Both the position numbers and the translations under genes were made by a program. From the NCBI GenBank assembly GCA_000309945.1, contig CM001633.1:4537912-4601911 (forward strand): 64,000 nucleotides of DNA, written 5' to 3'. This document shows positions 34,699-44,287 of this stretch, in pieces (the stretch's first letter is position 1; the number at the start of each line of letters is the position of its first letter). Origin of the DNA: Leptolyngbyaceae cyanobacterium JSC-12. Lineage in GTDB: Bacteria > Cyanobacteriota > Cyanobacteriia > Leptolyngbyales > Leptolyngbyaceae. The notes beneath the pieces were generated by a model. It worked only from the letters and a program-made list of their open reading frames with translations, searched no databases and was not told where the DNA came from.

Positions 34699-37425
34699 AT
34701 GAAAATCCTCAAGATCCAGACATTACGCGGTCCCAACTATTGGAGCATTCGACGCCAAAAACTTATTGTTATGCGTCTGGATTTAGAAGAGTTAGCGGAA
34801 ACACCATCCAACCAAATCCAGGGGTTCTACGAAGGATTAACTAACGTTTTGCCCACGCTGATTGAGCATTTCTGTTCACCCGGTTGCCGAGGTGGTTTTT
34901 TGAAACGTGTGCAGGAAGGCACCATGATGGGACACATCGTGGAGCACGTTGCTCTAGAGCTTCAGGAGCTTGCGGGAATGCCTGTTGGGTTCGGGCGTAC
35001 TCGTGAAACTTCCACGCCTGGAGTGTATCAGGTTGTGATCGAATATCAGTACGAGCAGGCGGGTCGGTATGCGGCGCGTGCGGCTGTGCGCTTGTGCCAG
35101 AGCATCGTGGATACTGGCAACTATCCCCAAGAAGAACTGGAAAAAGATCTGGAAGACTTGCGGCAGTTAGCATCAGATGCTTCTTTAGGCCCAAGTACTG
35201 AGTCAATTGTCAAAGAGGCTGAAGCCAAAGGGATTCCCTGGCTTGAATTGGGTGCACGCCATTTGATCCAGCTTGGGTATGGGGTTCATCAAAAACGAAT
35301 GCAGGCGACGCTGAGTAATCAGACTGGGATTTTAGGTGTTGAACTTGCTAGCGATAAGGAAGGAACGAAGCGAGTTTTAGGTGATGCGGGTATCCCAGTG
35401 CCGCGAGGGACTACGATTAACTTTTTAGATGAACTGGAAGAAGCGATCGAATACGTAGGTGGCTATCCTATTGTGATCAAGCCGTTGGATGGGAATCACG
35501 GGCGTGGGATTACGATTGATATTAACTCCTGGGAAGAAGCAGTTGAAGCTTACGACGCAGCGAAAGCCGTATCTCGCTCGGTGATTGTAGAGCGATTCTA
35601 CCGGGGGCAAGATCACCGCATCTTAGTAGTGAATGGCAGGGTGGTGGCAGTTGCGGAACGGATTCCAGCGCATGTCGTGGGAGATGGGCGATCGACCATT
35701 GAAGAGTTGATTGACGAAACGAATAAAGATCCCCGTCGTGGCGAGGGACACGATAATGTTTTGACTAAAATTGAACTTGATCGCACCAGTTGGCAACTCT
35801 TAGACAAGCAAGGCTACACATTAGATACAGTGCTTGAGGCAGGGCAAATTTGCTACCTGCGAGCAACGGCAAACTTAAGCACAGGTGGAATTGCCATCGA
35901 TCGCACTGACGATATTCATCCCGAAAATGTATGGATTGCGCAGCGTGTTGCCAAAACTATTGGTCTGGATATTTGCGGCATCGACGTTGTCACCCCTGAT
36001 ATTACTCGTCCATTACGGGAAATGGATGGTGTCATCGTCGAAGTTAATGCAGCTCCTGGCTTCCGGATGCACGTGTGCCCTAGCGTCGGCATTCCTCGCA
36101 ATGTGGCAGAACCTGTCCTGGAAATGCTATTCCCGCCTGGAACACCTAGCCGTGTTCCCATCATTGCCATTACAGGAACTAACGGTAAAACGACGACAAC
36201 CCGTTTAATTGCTCACATTTTCCGCCAAACCGGGCAGACGGTCGGTTACACCACAACGGATGGCACTTATATTGGGGATTATCTGGCAGAACCTGGTGAC
36301 AACACTGGACCCCAAAGTGCCCATCTGATTTTGCAAGATCCGACGGTTGAGGTGGCAGTGCTAGAAAGTGCCAGAGGTGGAATTCTGCGCTCTGGGCTGG
36401 CATTTAGTGCGTGCGATGTGGGGGTGGTCTTAAACGTTGCAGCAGATCACCTGGGATTAGGAGACATCGATACGATTGAGCAAATGGCACGAGTGAAGAG
36501 TGTTGTTCCAGAAACAGTGATGCCGAATGGATACGCAGTACTCAATGCTGATGATCCGCTGGTTGCTGAGATGGCAAGTCGGGTAAATGCTCAAGTTGCT
36601 TATTTCTCCATGCATCCTGATAGTGAACTGTTGCGAACCCATACCCAAAAGGGTGGGCTAGCAGCCGTTTATGAAAATGGCTATTTATCGATCCTGAAGG
36701 GGGATTGGACGTTGCGTATTGAGCAGGCAGCAAATGTGCCGCTTACTCTGGGAGGACGCGCACCTTTCATGATTGCCAATGCCCTGGCAGCCAGTTTGGC
36801 AGCATTTGCTCAAGGGGTCGATATTAAGGATATTCGCGCCGCATTACTGACCTTCAAGGCATCCACTGCGCAAACTCCTGGGCGGATGAACTTGTTCAAT
36901 TTGGGCAAGTTTCATGCATTGGTGGATTATGCCCACAACGCCCATAGCTACGAAGCATTGGCAGGATTTGTCCGAAATTGGCCCGGTGAACGGATTGGTG
37001 TTGTTGGGGGACCGGGCGATCGCCGTGACGAAGACTTCATCACCTTGGGGACGCTATCTGCGGAAATGTTTGATCGCATCATTGTCAAAGAAGATGATGA
37101 CAATCGGGGACGCCCCCGTGGTGATGCTGCCCGGCTAATTGCGCGGGGACTGCAGCAGGCAAAACCAGACTGCCGCTATGAAGCCATCCTGGATGAAACT
37201 ACTGCTATCCAAACAGCTTTGGATAGTGCACCGCTTAATAGCCTGGTCGTCATTCTGCCAGAAAGTGTAACTCGTGCAATTCAGTTGATTGAAGCACGTC
37301 GCCCGATTTCAGAGCCAGAAGTAACCCCAACCACCCCAATGACTACTTCAACGACTACTGTTGCTGAAACCCAGGTTGTGGCTGAGGTGGTTGATGCCAA
37401 TCAAAGCTCAGAAGTGCCTGCATAA
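34699..37425 (+). CDS. cphA: Cyanophycin synthetase
   Basis: 908 residues. Builds the nitrogen store cyanophycin from Asp and Arg with ATP. Start at 34699 gives MKILKIQTLRGPNYWSIRR, the normal N-terminus; the longer frame from 34648 adds unmatched residues. Order: N-terminal domain (1-160), ATP-grasp domain (about 160-480, with YPIVIKPLDGNHGRG and EVNAAPGFRMH), then the Mur-ligase-like domain with P-loop ITGTNGKTTTTRL near 495 and DYAHNAHSYEAL. The last 45 residues are Thr/Val-rich and variable. With cphB upstream it forms the standard cyanophycin pair. Confidence 0.96.
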   Translation: MKILKIQTLRGPNYWSIRRQKLIVMRLDLEELAETPSNQIQGFYEGLTNVLPTLIEHFCSPGCRGGFLKRVQEGTMMGHIVEHVALELQELAGMPVGFGRTRETSTPGVYQVVIEYQYEQAGRYAARAAVRLCQSIVDTGNYPQEELEKDLEDLRQLASDASLGPSTESIVKEAEAKGIPWLELGARHLIQLGYGVHQKRMQATLSNQTGILGVELASDKEGTKRVLGDAGIPVPRGTTINFLDELEEAIEYVGGYPIVIKPLDGNHGRGITIDINSWEEAVEAYDAAKAVSRSVIVERFYRGQDHRILVVNGRVVAVAERIPAHVVGDGRSTIEELIDETNKDPRRGEGHDNVLTKIELDRTSWQLLDKQGYTLDTVLEAGQICYLRATANLSTGGIAIDRTDDIHPENVWIAQRVAKTIGLDICGIDVVTPDITRPLREMDGVIVEVNAAPGFRMHVCPSVGIPRNVAEPVLEMLFPPGTPSRVPIIAITGTNGKTTTTRLIAHIFRQTGQTVGYTTTDGTYIGDYLAEPGDNTGPQSAHLILQDPTVEVAVLESARGGILRSGLAFSACDVGVVLNVAADHLGLGDIDTIEQMARVKSVVPETVMPNGYAVLNADDPLVAEMASRVNAQVAYFSMHPDSELLRTHTQKGGLAAVYENGYLSILKGDWTLRIEQAANVPLTLGGRAPFMIANALAASLAAFAQGVDIKDIRAALLTFKASTAQTPGRMNLFNLGKFHALVDYAHNAHSYEALAGFVRNWPGERIGVVGGPGDRRDEDFITLGTLSAEMFDRIIVKEDDDNRGRPRGDAARLIARGLQQAKPDCRYEAILDETTAIQTALDSAPLNSLVVILPESVTRAIQLIEARRPISEPEVTPTTPMTTSTTTVAETQVVAEVVDANQSSEVPA

Positions 37426-37430
37426 GAGGA

Positions 37431-40418
37431 CTAAGCGTAAGCCTCCATGGTTAAACAGGTGCAGACCAGGTTGCGATCGCCGTAGGCCTGGTCGATCCGT
37501 CCCACAGATGCCCAGAACTTGTTCTCACGGGTCCATTGAGTAGGGTAAACTGCTTGTTGCCGTGAGTAAGGTCGATTCCACTCTTCCGTTAATGCCAGCG
37601 CTGTATGGGGGGCATTCTTAAGCAAATTGTTCGCACGATCTGCCCTACCTTCTTCGATTTCGCGAATTTCCTCCCGAATCGCAATCATTGCCTCACAGAA
37701 TCGATCCAACTCCGCCTTTGACTCACTTTCTGTCGGTTCTACCATCATCGTCCCAGCTACGGGCCAAGACACAGTTGGCGGGTGGAAGCCATAGTCGATC
37801 AAACGTTTAGCAATATCATCCACCTCGATGTCGGCTGTTTTCTTAAATTGCCGCAAATCGATGATACACTCATGCGCTACTAACCCATTTGTCCCCTTGT
37901 ACAACACGGAATAGTGTCCTTCCAAACGTTTAGCAATGTAATTAGCATTCAAAATAGCAACCTGAGTTGCTTTAGTTAGCCCTTCTGCCCCCATTAGCGC
38001 GATGTAAATCCAGGAAATCGGCAAAATGCTGGGACTGCCCCAGGGGGCAGATGAGATTGGACCAATTCCCTGTGTTCCACCTACTTTAATGACAGGATGA
38101 CCTGGCAAGAACGGCACCAAATGTTTTGCTACACCAATTGGCCCCATACCCGGACCACCGCCGCCATGCGGAATGCAAAAGGTTTTGTGCAAATTCAGGT
38201 GACACACATCTGCCCCAAACTCCGCTGGACGACAAATTCCCACCTGTGCATTTAAGTTGGCACCATCCATATATACCTGTCCGCCATTAGCATGAACAAC
38301 GTCGCAAATTTCGCGAATCGCGGCTTCAAACACACCATGGGTCGAAGGATAGGTGACCATAAGCGCCGCTAACGTGTCCTGATGGTTCTCAGCTTTGGCT
38401 TTTAAGTCTGCAATATCAATATTGCCGTCTTTGTCGCAATCTACTGGAACGACCTTCATGCCTGCCATGACTGCACTGGCTGGGTTAGTGCCATGAGCAG
38501 AAGTGGGAATCAGACAAACGGTGCGATGATGGTCTCCACGAGACTGGTGATACTGTCGAATCACTAACAATCCAGCATATTCCCCTTGAGAGCCAGCGTT
38601 GGGTTGGAGCGAAATCCGAGCAAATCCGGTGATTTCTGCCAGCCAATGCTCCAGTTGCTCAAACAACATTTGATAACCTTTAGTTTGTTCCAGGGGCGCA
38701 AAGGGATGAATTTGCCCAAATTCTGCCCAGGTGACGGGTAGCATTTCGGTGGTGGCGTTGAGCTTCATTGTGCAGGAACCCAACGGAATCATCGCTGTGG
38801 TCAGTGATAAATCTTTTGTCTGTAACCGATACAGATAACGCAATAACTCTGTTTCAGAATGGTAAGAGTTGAAAACAGGATGAGTGAGGTAGGGGGATGT
38901 ACGACGTAGGGTTGCTGGAATTAAAGATTGTTGAGTGGTGGTGAGCAGATCTTCCGGGGTGAAGTGGGCAGCATGTGACCCAGCAAAAATCTGAAAGAGG
39001 GAGATCAAATCATCAGAGGAGACTGTTTCATCGAGGGAAATGCCAATCGCGTGATCGCTGATTTGCCGCAAATTAATGTGATGAGAATGCGCTCTGGCAA
39101 TAAATTCAGGAGCTTTATTTGCCCCCACATCCACCTTCAACGTATCAAAAAAGGATTGGTGCTCAACCGTGTATCCCAGGCGGTGCAAGCCTTCTGCCAG
39201 AATGATTGCCATTTGGTGAATACGAGTTGCAATCTGCTGGAGTCCTTTTGAGCCGTGATACACCGCATACATGCCAGCCATCACCGCTAGCAGCACTTGA
39301 GCCGTGCAGATATTACTCGTGGCTTTATCGCGCCGGATATGCTGTTCACGGGTTTGCAATGCCAGGCGCAGAGCTGGTTGCCCATGCACATCTTTAGAAA
39401 CTCCTACCAAACGTCCAGGAATCTGGCGCTTGAAGGCTTCTTTAGTCGCGAAATAGGCGGCGTGAGGTCCGCCGTACCCAAGGGGCACCCCAAATCGTTG
39501 AGTGTTACCGACAGCAATATCTGCTCCAAACTCACCAGGCGGCTTCAGGAGCGTCAGGCTGAGTAGATCAGCGGCAACTGTGACTAGGGCCCCTGCGGCA
39601 TGGGCGCGATCGCAAAATGCATGATAGTCGTAAATTGCCCCATCGGTGGCAGGATATTGCAGCAACACCCCAAACACAGGTTGATCAAACTCAAACGAGT
39701 GGTGATTTCCGACGATGACTTCAATACCCAGTGCAGTTGCCCGCGTCTTCACGACTGCGATCGTCTGGGGATGACACACTTCTGATATCCAAAAGGTTTT
39801 GGCCTCAGTTTTACAAAGCCCATAGCTCATCGACATGGCTTCTGCCGCAGCAGTTCCTTCATCCAGCAAAGAGGCATTGGCAATTTCCAACCCAGTTAAA
39901 TCGGTCACCACTGTTTGGAAGTTTAGCAACGCTTCCAACCGTCCCTGAGAAATCTCAGGTTGGTAGGGGGTGTACTGGGTATACCAACCAGGATTTTCTA
40001 GAATGTTGCGCTGAATCACTGGCGGGGTAATGCAATTGGAATAGCCCATGCCAATGTAGGAACGGAACACCTGATTTTCCTGAGCAATTTCCTTGAGTTC
40101 TTGCAATAACTGGTACTCTGCCTTACCTGCCTCTAGTTTTAAGGGCGACTTCAACCGAATTGATTGAGGGACTGTGGCATCAATCAATGTATCTAGGTTG
40201 CTGTATCCCAATACGTTCAACATCTGAGCGATATCCTCTTGGTTTGGACCGATGTGTCGGTCTGCAAACGAATCGGTATAGTCCAGAGGATTTGCCAAAG
40301 TCAGAGAAGAACCGTTCATACCAGTTGAAGAAGAGGCTGAACCATTGGACTGATGCAAGACATCATTCCCAGATAGCTTAGCGGAAGCAGCGGATTGTTC
40401 GGTTGATCGCTCTAGCAT
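37431..40418 (-). CDS. gcvP: Glycine dehydrogenase (decarboxylating), P-protein
   Basis: 995 residues, homodimeric fused P-protein of the glycine cleavage system, needed for photorespiratory glycine turnover. Two related halves: the N-terminal half with [29 protein letters not shown] and the C-terminal half with the PLP Lys in [19 protein letters not shown]. The C-terminus (RTWTREN-like [20 protein letters not shown]) is intact. N-terminal 40 residues are Ser-rich and variable. The gene converges with cphA, stop codons 5 nt apart. No gcvH or gcvT nearby and no glycine riboswitch recognised upstream. Confidence 0.96.
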   Translation of the reverse strand: MLERSTEQSAASAKLSGNDVLHQSNGSASSSTGMNGSSLTLANPLDYTDSFADRHIGPNQEDIAQMLNVLGYSNLDTLIDATVPQSIRLKSPLKLEAGKAEYQLLQELKEIAQENQVFRSYIGMGYSNCITPPVIQRNILENPGWYTQYTPYQPEISQGRLEALLNFQTVVTDLTGLEIANASLLDEGTAAAEAMSMSYGLCKTEAKTFWISEVCHPQTIAVVKTRATALGIEVIVGNHHSFEFDQPVFGVLLQYPATDGAIYDYHAFCDRAHAAGALVTVAADLLSLTLLKPPGEFGADIAVGNTQRFGVPLGYGGPHAAYFATKEAFKRQIPGRLVGVSKDVHGQPALRLALQTREQHIRRDKATSNICTAQVLLAVMAGMYAVYHGSKGLQQIATRIHQMAIILAEGLHRLGYTVEHQSFFDTLKVDVGANKAPEFIARAHSHHINLRQISDHAIGISLDETVSSDDLISLFQIFAGSHAAHFTPEDLLTTTQQSLIPATLRRTSPYLTHPVFNSYHSETELLRYLYRLQTKDLSLTTAMIPLGSCTMKLNATTEMLPVTWAEFGQIHPFAPLEQTKGYQMLFEQLEHWLAEITGFARISLQPNAGSQGEYAGLLVIRQYHQSRGDHHRTVCLIPTSAHGTNPASAVMAGMKVVPVDCDKDGNIDIADLKAKAENHQDTLAALMVTYPSTHGVFEAAIREICDVVHANGGQVYMDGANLNAQVGICRPAEFGADVCHLNLHKTFCIPHGGGGPGMGPIGVAKHLVPFLPGHPVIKVGGTQGIGPISSAPWGSPSILPISWIYIALMGAEGLTKATQVAILNANYIAKRLEGHYSVLYKGTNGLVAHECIIDLRQFKKTADIEVDDIAKRLIDYGFHPPTVSWPVAGTMMVEPTESESKAELDRFCEAMIAIREEIREIEEGRADRANNLLKNAPHTALALTEEWNRPYSRQQAVYPTQWTRENKFWASVGRIDQAYGDRNLVCTCLTMEAYA

Positions 40419-40615
40419 ACTGCGGTAACGGCTTAGTGTAATGGGTTAAGGGAAAGTAATTGCTTTACAGAGATTAACATTCTATTTCCAGTCTAGACAG
40501 TAGGTAACGAGAACAGACATGACATCTTGATTGCTCGAAGGATTCTCGTACAGACCGAAACACGATTTGCGATACTAGAGTGGTCATTGACAACAATTCG
40601 GTTCCGAAGCAGCCC

Positions 40616-40885
40616 ATGTTCATTATTGATGTAAGTCTAAAAAGCGCCCCTGTAACGCTGTCAGTTCAGCGGAAAAATTCAGAAGATGCAGAGGCGACCT
40701 ATCAACAGGTATTGGATGCAATGCGCTCAGGTGAAGCCAAGCTGGTAGAGCTAACCTGTGAACATCAGCCTGGTAAAAAGGTGAGTGTGTTAGGAAGTGA
40801 AGTGGCTGCCGTGCAGGTTTATGAAAAATCTTCCACCGCCACTTCTTCTGGTAGACCTCCTGGCTTTTTTGCACTGACAGAATGA
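40616..40885 (+). CDS. UPF0367-family cyanobacterial protein
   Basis: 89 residues from the ATG at 40616, chosen because the family begins MFIIDVSLKSAPV; the frame is open 12 codons earlier. VQRKNSEDAEATYQQVLDAMRSG and LVELTCEHQPGKKVSVLGSEVAAVQVYEK are typical of this conserved cyanobacterial and plastid-lineage family. No known function. It overlaps the ABC ATPase gene by 4 nt (ATGA), so the two are translated together. Confidence 0.8.
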   Translation: MFIIDVSLKSAPVTLSVQRKNSEDAEATYQQVLDAMRSGEAKLVELTCEHQPGKKVSVLGSEVAAVQVYEKSSTATSSGRPPGFFALTE

Positions 40886-41571
40886 TTGATTCAGTTTCGA
40901 CAGAAGACGCGATCGCAATTCAGGTTAAAAACCTCGACTTCCGCTGGTACAAAGGCTCTACTGTGCTAGAGGCTTGTAGCCTGGAGGTGCCCAAGGGAGA
41001 GTTTTGGATGTTGCTGGGCACAAACGGCAGTGGTAAATCGACATTGCTCAAATTGTTGGCTGGGTTGCTTCAACCCCAGTCCGGTTTCATTAAGCCATTG
41101 CCTATCCTGGGGTTTGTGTTTCAAAATCCAGATCATCAACTGGTGATGCCTACAGTGGGAGCAGATGTGGCGTTTGGGCTGGCAGGTTGTGGTTTAACCA
41201 CAGTGCAGGTGCGGCAACGGGTTGAAGAAGCACTGGATGCTGTGAATTTATTACCGCTGATTCGTCGTCCGATCTATGCCTTAAGTGGTGGGCAAAAGCA
41301 ACGAGTGGCGATCGCTGGAGCCTTAGCCCGTCACTGCGAAGTGCTACTGCTGGACGAGCCTACCGCTCTGCTCGACCCAGACAGTCAGCTAGAACTTGTT
41401 GTGCAGGTGCAGCACCTCGTTAAGGAACGAAACTTGACTGCTCTCTGGGTGACCCATCGCTTAGATGAATTGGATTACTGTGATGGTGCTTTCTTACTGG
41501 AGAACGGAAAAGTTGTTGATCAAGGTGATCCGCAGCGATTACGTCAACGCCTGATGCAAAGTCCAGTCTAA
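40882..41571 (+). CDS. ABC/ECF-type transporter ATP-binding protein
   Basis: 229 residues, CbiO/EcfA-like ATPase. Walker A GTNGSGKST near 49-57, Q-loop FVFQNPDHQLVMPTVGADVAFG (the ECF-typical form), signature LSGGQKQRVAI, Walker B VLLLDEPTALLD and switch WVTHRLDEL. These ATPases power energy-coupling-factor importers for metals and vitamins. No EcfT or S-component is adjacent; in cyanobacteria and plants the T-component is encoded apart. Partner and substrate unknown. Confidence 0.88.
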   Translation: MIDSVSTEDAIAIQVKNLDFRWYKGSTVLEACSLEVPKGEFWMLLGTNGSGKSTLLKLLAGLLQPQSGFIKPLPILGFVFQNPDHQLVMPTVGADVAFGLAGCGLTTVQVRQRVEEALDAVNLLPLIRRPIYALSGGQKQRVAIAGALARHCEVLLLDEPTALLDPDSQLELVVQVQHLVKERNLTALWVTHRLDELDYCDGAFLLENGKVVDQGDPQRLRQRLMQSPV

Positions 41572-41715
41572 GAAGGGGGGGAGGTGGAGAAGGTCAAGAA
41601 GTCAGAAGTTAGAAGTCAAGAGTGATAGGAATGATAAATCAGGAAATCAGGGATGAATTTACCCTACCCCCCTTATCCTCCCATCACTTGTTTCCCATCC
41701 CCGATTTCCCAAAAG
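41572..41715. repeat. Purine-rich then pyrimidine-rich repeat spacer
   Basis: Begins with GAAGGGGGGGAGGTGGAGAAG and AAGTCAGAAGTTAGAAGTCAA units and ends in CCCTACCCCCCTTATCCTCCC and CCCATCCCCGATTTCCC. Same bipartite form as 15255-15400. Confidence 0.55.
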
Positions 41716-41764
41716 ACGCGCTAACTTGGAGTTGGCAGAATTTTGGCGGTAAGGGAGTTGAGCG

Positions 41765-42244
41765 ATGGTGAGTCAGGTTTGGGGCAAGGTTGGCAAAATT
41801 TTGGGTGGTTTATTTCTTGTCGGTGGAGGAACCATCTCGTTTGGGATTTTGTTTGGCATTGCGGTTGGGCATCCGGGTGGAATTTTGCTAACGGTTTTGC
41901 TAGTGCTATTGGTGTTTTTTGGCTTGGTTCCAGCATCTTTAGGTGGATTGATGCTTTATACCAGCTTGAAAGCTGAGCACTATGCCATTCGCGATCGCTT
42001 CTTTCAACTACTTCAGGCAAATCAAGGTCGTCTTTCCCTACTAGACTTTGCGGCAGCTACCCGTCTAGAACCTGCGATCGCCCGTCGCTATCTAGACCTG
42101 TGGGCACGAGAATTCTCCGCCAATTTTGAAGTAACTGAGGATGGCGATATTGATTACATCTTCACCAATCGTGCGATCGCTCTTCCCGAAAGCCGCTGGC
42201 AAGCCATTGGGCAAACTATGCGAGAACTAATCAAGTCTCTATAA
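41765..42244 (+). CDS. Small membrane protein with C-terminal winged-helix-like domain
   Basis: 159 residues. Two membrane segments (about 12-34 and 40-65) with a Gly-rich turn, then a soluble domain from about 70: RDRFFQLLQANQGRLSLLDFAAATRLEPAIARRYLDLWAREF reads like a helix-turn-helix, with a short beta hairpin after it (VTEDGDIDYIF). Similar layouts occur in conserved cyanobacterial proteins of unknown role. It sits 17 nt before the alkyltransferase-like gene on the same strand. Confidence 0.65.
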   Translation: MVSQVWGKVGKILGGLFLVGGGTISFGILFGIAVGHPGGILLTVLLVLLVFFGLVPASLGGLMLYTSLKAEHYAIRDRFFQLLQANQGRLSLLDFAAATRLEPAIARRYLDLWAREFSANFEVTEDGDIDYIFTNRAIALPESRWQAIGQTMRELIKSL

Positions 42245-42261
42245 GATCAAGTCTCTATAAG

Positions 42262-42579
42262 GTGTCTGCTTACGAAACGATCTATACCATTGTGCGCCAG
42301 ATTCCTCCTGGACAGGTTGCGACTTATGGACAAGTTGCGGATTTGGCAAATTTGCCAGGACGAGCGCGACTAGTTGGGTATGCCCTGTTTCGAGTAGCGC
42401 CTGACTCGGATATTCCCTGGCACCGCGTCATCAATGCCAAAGGTGAAGTTTCCCAATCACCCGTTCGGCGCGGGTCTGATTATTTACAGCGAGCATTGCT
42501 AGAAGAAGAAGGAATTCAGTTTAGCCCCCAGGGCAGGGTTAATTTACGGGAGTATCGCTGGAACGCTGAAGGTGTTTAA
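42262..42579 (+). CDS. Alkyltransferase-like protein (MGMT family, Trp in place of active Cys)
   Basis: 105 residues beginning at GTG 42262. MGMT DNA-binding fold: VRQIPPGQVATYGQVADLANLPGRARLVGYAL and IPWHRVINAKGEVS. The PCHRV site of O6-alkylguanine alkyltransferases is PWHRV, so it cannot accept alkyl groups. Such ATL proteins flag alkylated guanines for nucleotide excision repair. Length and motifs fit the ATL group. Possible operon with the upstream membrane protein. Confidence 0.88.
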   Translation: MSAYETIYTIVRQIPPGQVATYGQVADLANLPGRARLVGYALFRVAPDSDIPWHRVINAKGEVSQSPVRRGSDYLQRALLEEEGIQFSPQGRVNLREYRWNAEGV

Positions 42580-42679
42580 GAAACTTCTCAAAAATTCCCA
42601 CATGGAAAGAGAAGACGGCAGCATAGAAATAGAGGCAGAAACATTTTCTCCCTTCGTGAATCGCCTCAAAGGAGTGTTT

Positions 42680-43210
42680 ATGTTTAAACGAATTATCGTT
42701 GCTGTATCTCCTACTAGCGATGAACACATCGTAAACGAAGCGATCAGCATTGCCAAATTGAGTAATGCCACATTGATGTTGTTGCACGTTCTTTCGCCAT
42801 TTGAGGAAGGCTATCCAACTCCGATTTATCCTGGTCCTGACACTATTTACCCCAGTTTGCATCAGGAAGCAATCCGAGCTTATGCCGAGCAGTGGGAGGC
42901 GTATCAAAGAAAAGGGTTGGATTATCTTAAGCAATTGACGGAAAAAATAACGGCAGCAGGGATTGCCACAGAATTTACCCAAAACACAGGTGATCCAGGA
43001 CGAGTGGTGTGTGAACTGGCAGCAAATTGGAACGCCGACCTGATCATCATTGGCAGACGCGGACACACCGGAATTAAAGAGCTATTTTTGGGTAGTGTCA
43101 GTAACTACGTGTTGCACCATGCCCCGTGCTCTGTGCTGACAATTCAAGGTATTTTACCGAAAGAGGACGAACCCAGTCCAAAAGCTGAAGAACTAAGCAC
43201 AGTGGGATAG
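42680..43210 (+). CDS. Universal stress protein
   Basis: 176 residues from the ATG at 42680, preceded by AAAGGAG; the frame is open 108 nt further upstream into the ATL gene but has no matches there. UspA fold: FKRIIVAVSPTSDEHIVNEAISIAKLSNATLMLLHV, then ATP-loop IIGRRGHTGIKELFLGSVSNYVLHHAPCSVLTI with the G-2x-G-9x-G(S) motif, so it probably binds ATP. The exact stress is unknown. Confidence 0.92.
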   Translation: MFKRIIVAVSPTSDEHIVNEAISIAKLSNATLMLLHVLSPFEEGYPTPIYPGPDTIYPSLHQEAIRAYAEQWEAYQRKGLDYLKQLTEKITAAGIATEFTQNTGDPGRVVCELAANWNADLIIIGRRGHTGIKELFLGSVSNYVLHHAPCSVLTIQGILPKEDEPSPKAEELSTVG

Positions 43211-43296
43211 TTGTGACAGGGCGATTCTTGGCAGCACAGGGGTGAGGAAGCCTGTTGCAGCAGCGGCAGGATGTTGCTTTCAAAAAGTTGCTCCGG

Positions 43297-43974
43297 TCAC
43301 AGCAAGTTGAGACGATCAAGTGCGTCTCTTGCTGCATCCTTTTCAGCATCCTGCTTTTTGCGCCCTGTGCCGCGCCCATAGAACTTACCGTTGACAAATA
43401 CCTCTGTGACATAGGTTTTGGCATGGTCCGGGCCAGATTCATGGGCGATCGCATAAGTAGGATTTTCCCGGTGATTCGCCTGCGCCCACTCCTGAAACCG
43501 ACTTTTGTAATTAATTGCAGGTGCAATAACTTCCAACGTATCGACAACAGATTCAAAGAACGGAACGACATACATTCGGACTAAATGAATATCTGAACCA
43601 GTATCTAAAAAATAAGCACCAACGATCGCTTCAAAAGCACTACTCAACAAATTAGGATTAGTGCGCCCGCCATCTTGTTCAGCACCCCTGCCCAGTCTAA
43701 GTTGAGTGCCCAATTCCAATGCGATCGCAAACTTTGCCAGTTGACTTGCATCCACCAGTGATGCTCGTAGCGGCGTTAGCTCCCCTTCTGGCTTTTCTGG
43801 AAACCGCTTATAGAGAAACTCCCCACTCAAAAAGTTCAAAACTGCATCACCCAAAAACTCCAATCGCTCATTGTGCAGTGTTTCTGATGGATGCTCATTC
43901 ACATACGAACGGTGAGTCAACGCCTGTTGCAATAAGGCAGAATTTTGAAACCGAGGTAAAGCAGCCTGATGCAT
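43297..43974 (-). CDS. rnc: Ribonuclease III
   Basis: 225 residues. RNase III domain with signature HNERLEFLGDAVLNFL (about 34-49) and the second acidic site in SAFEAIVGAYFLD, then a double-stranded RNA-binding domain (about 155-225) with GPDHAKTYVTEVFVNGKFYGRGTGRKKQDAEKDAARDAL. Processes rRNA precursors and structured mRNAs. Cyanobacteria carry two or more rnc-type genes, so this may be one of several. Converges with the universal stress gene. Confidence 0.93.
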   Translation of the reverse strand: MHQAALPRFQNSALLQQALTHRSYVNEHPSETLHNERLEFLGDAVLNFLSGEFLYKRFPEKPEGELTPLRASLVDASQLAKFAIALELGTQLRLGRGAEQDGGRTNPNLLSSAFEAIVGAYFLDTGSDIHLVRMYVVPFFESVVDTLEVIAPAINYKSRFQEWAQANHRENPTYAIAHESGPDHAKTYVTEVFVNGKFYGRGTGRKKQDAEKDAARDALDRLNLL

Positions 43975-44287
43975 AAAATCTGTGATCTTACATTCCTGTT
44001 GTGCACAGTTGTTTAATCTAAAAACTGCCGTGCTCCTCTATCGAAACACGGCAACTAAACCACGTCCAATCGATATAGACAAGGTTGAGATTGAAGCGTT
44101 AGTAGATCACCATGAATTAAGCTTCAGTGCTTCTACTGAATCTCTAGAAGAAAATTAAAAAGCGACAAAAACTTGAGGCAAAGTTTACATAGAAATCCTG
44201 AACATAGAACAGGACTGCAACACTCAAAAAAAGTTTAGGTATTACAGTCCTGAGTTGGTTTCTTAAAATTTAATAAGAGAAAATCGG
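43975..44287. other. Spacer with two inverted repeats
   Basis: 313 nt between rnc and the malic enzyme gene end. Inverted repeats TGCCGTG/CACGGCA (44026-44053) and AGGACTG/CAGTCCT (44211-44251). Neither has a following T-run on the strand where a terminator is needed, so they are noted only. Confidence 0.45.

Noticed and set aside
40419-40615. Glycine riboswitch upstream of gcvP
   Set aside because: No tandem aptamer pattern could be seen in this short spacer.
44026-44053. TGCCGTG/CACGGCA hairpin as a terminator
   Set aside because: No T-run follows on either strand and it lies upstream of rnc, not after a gene.
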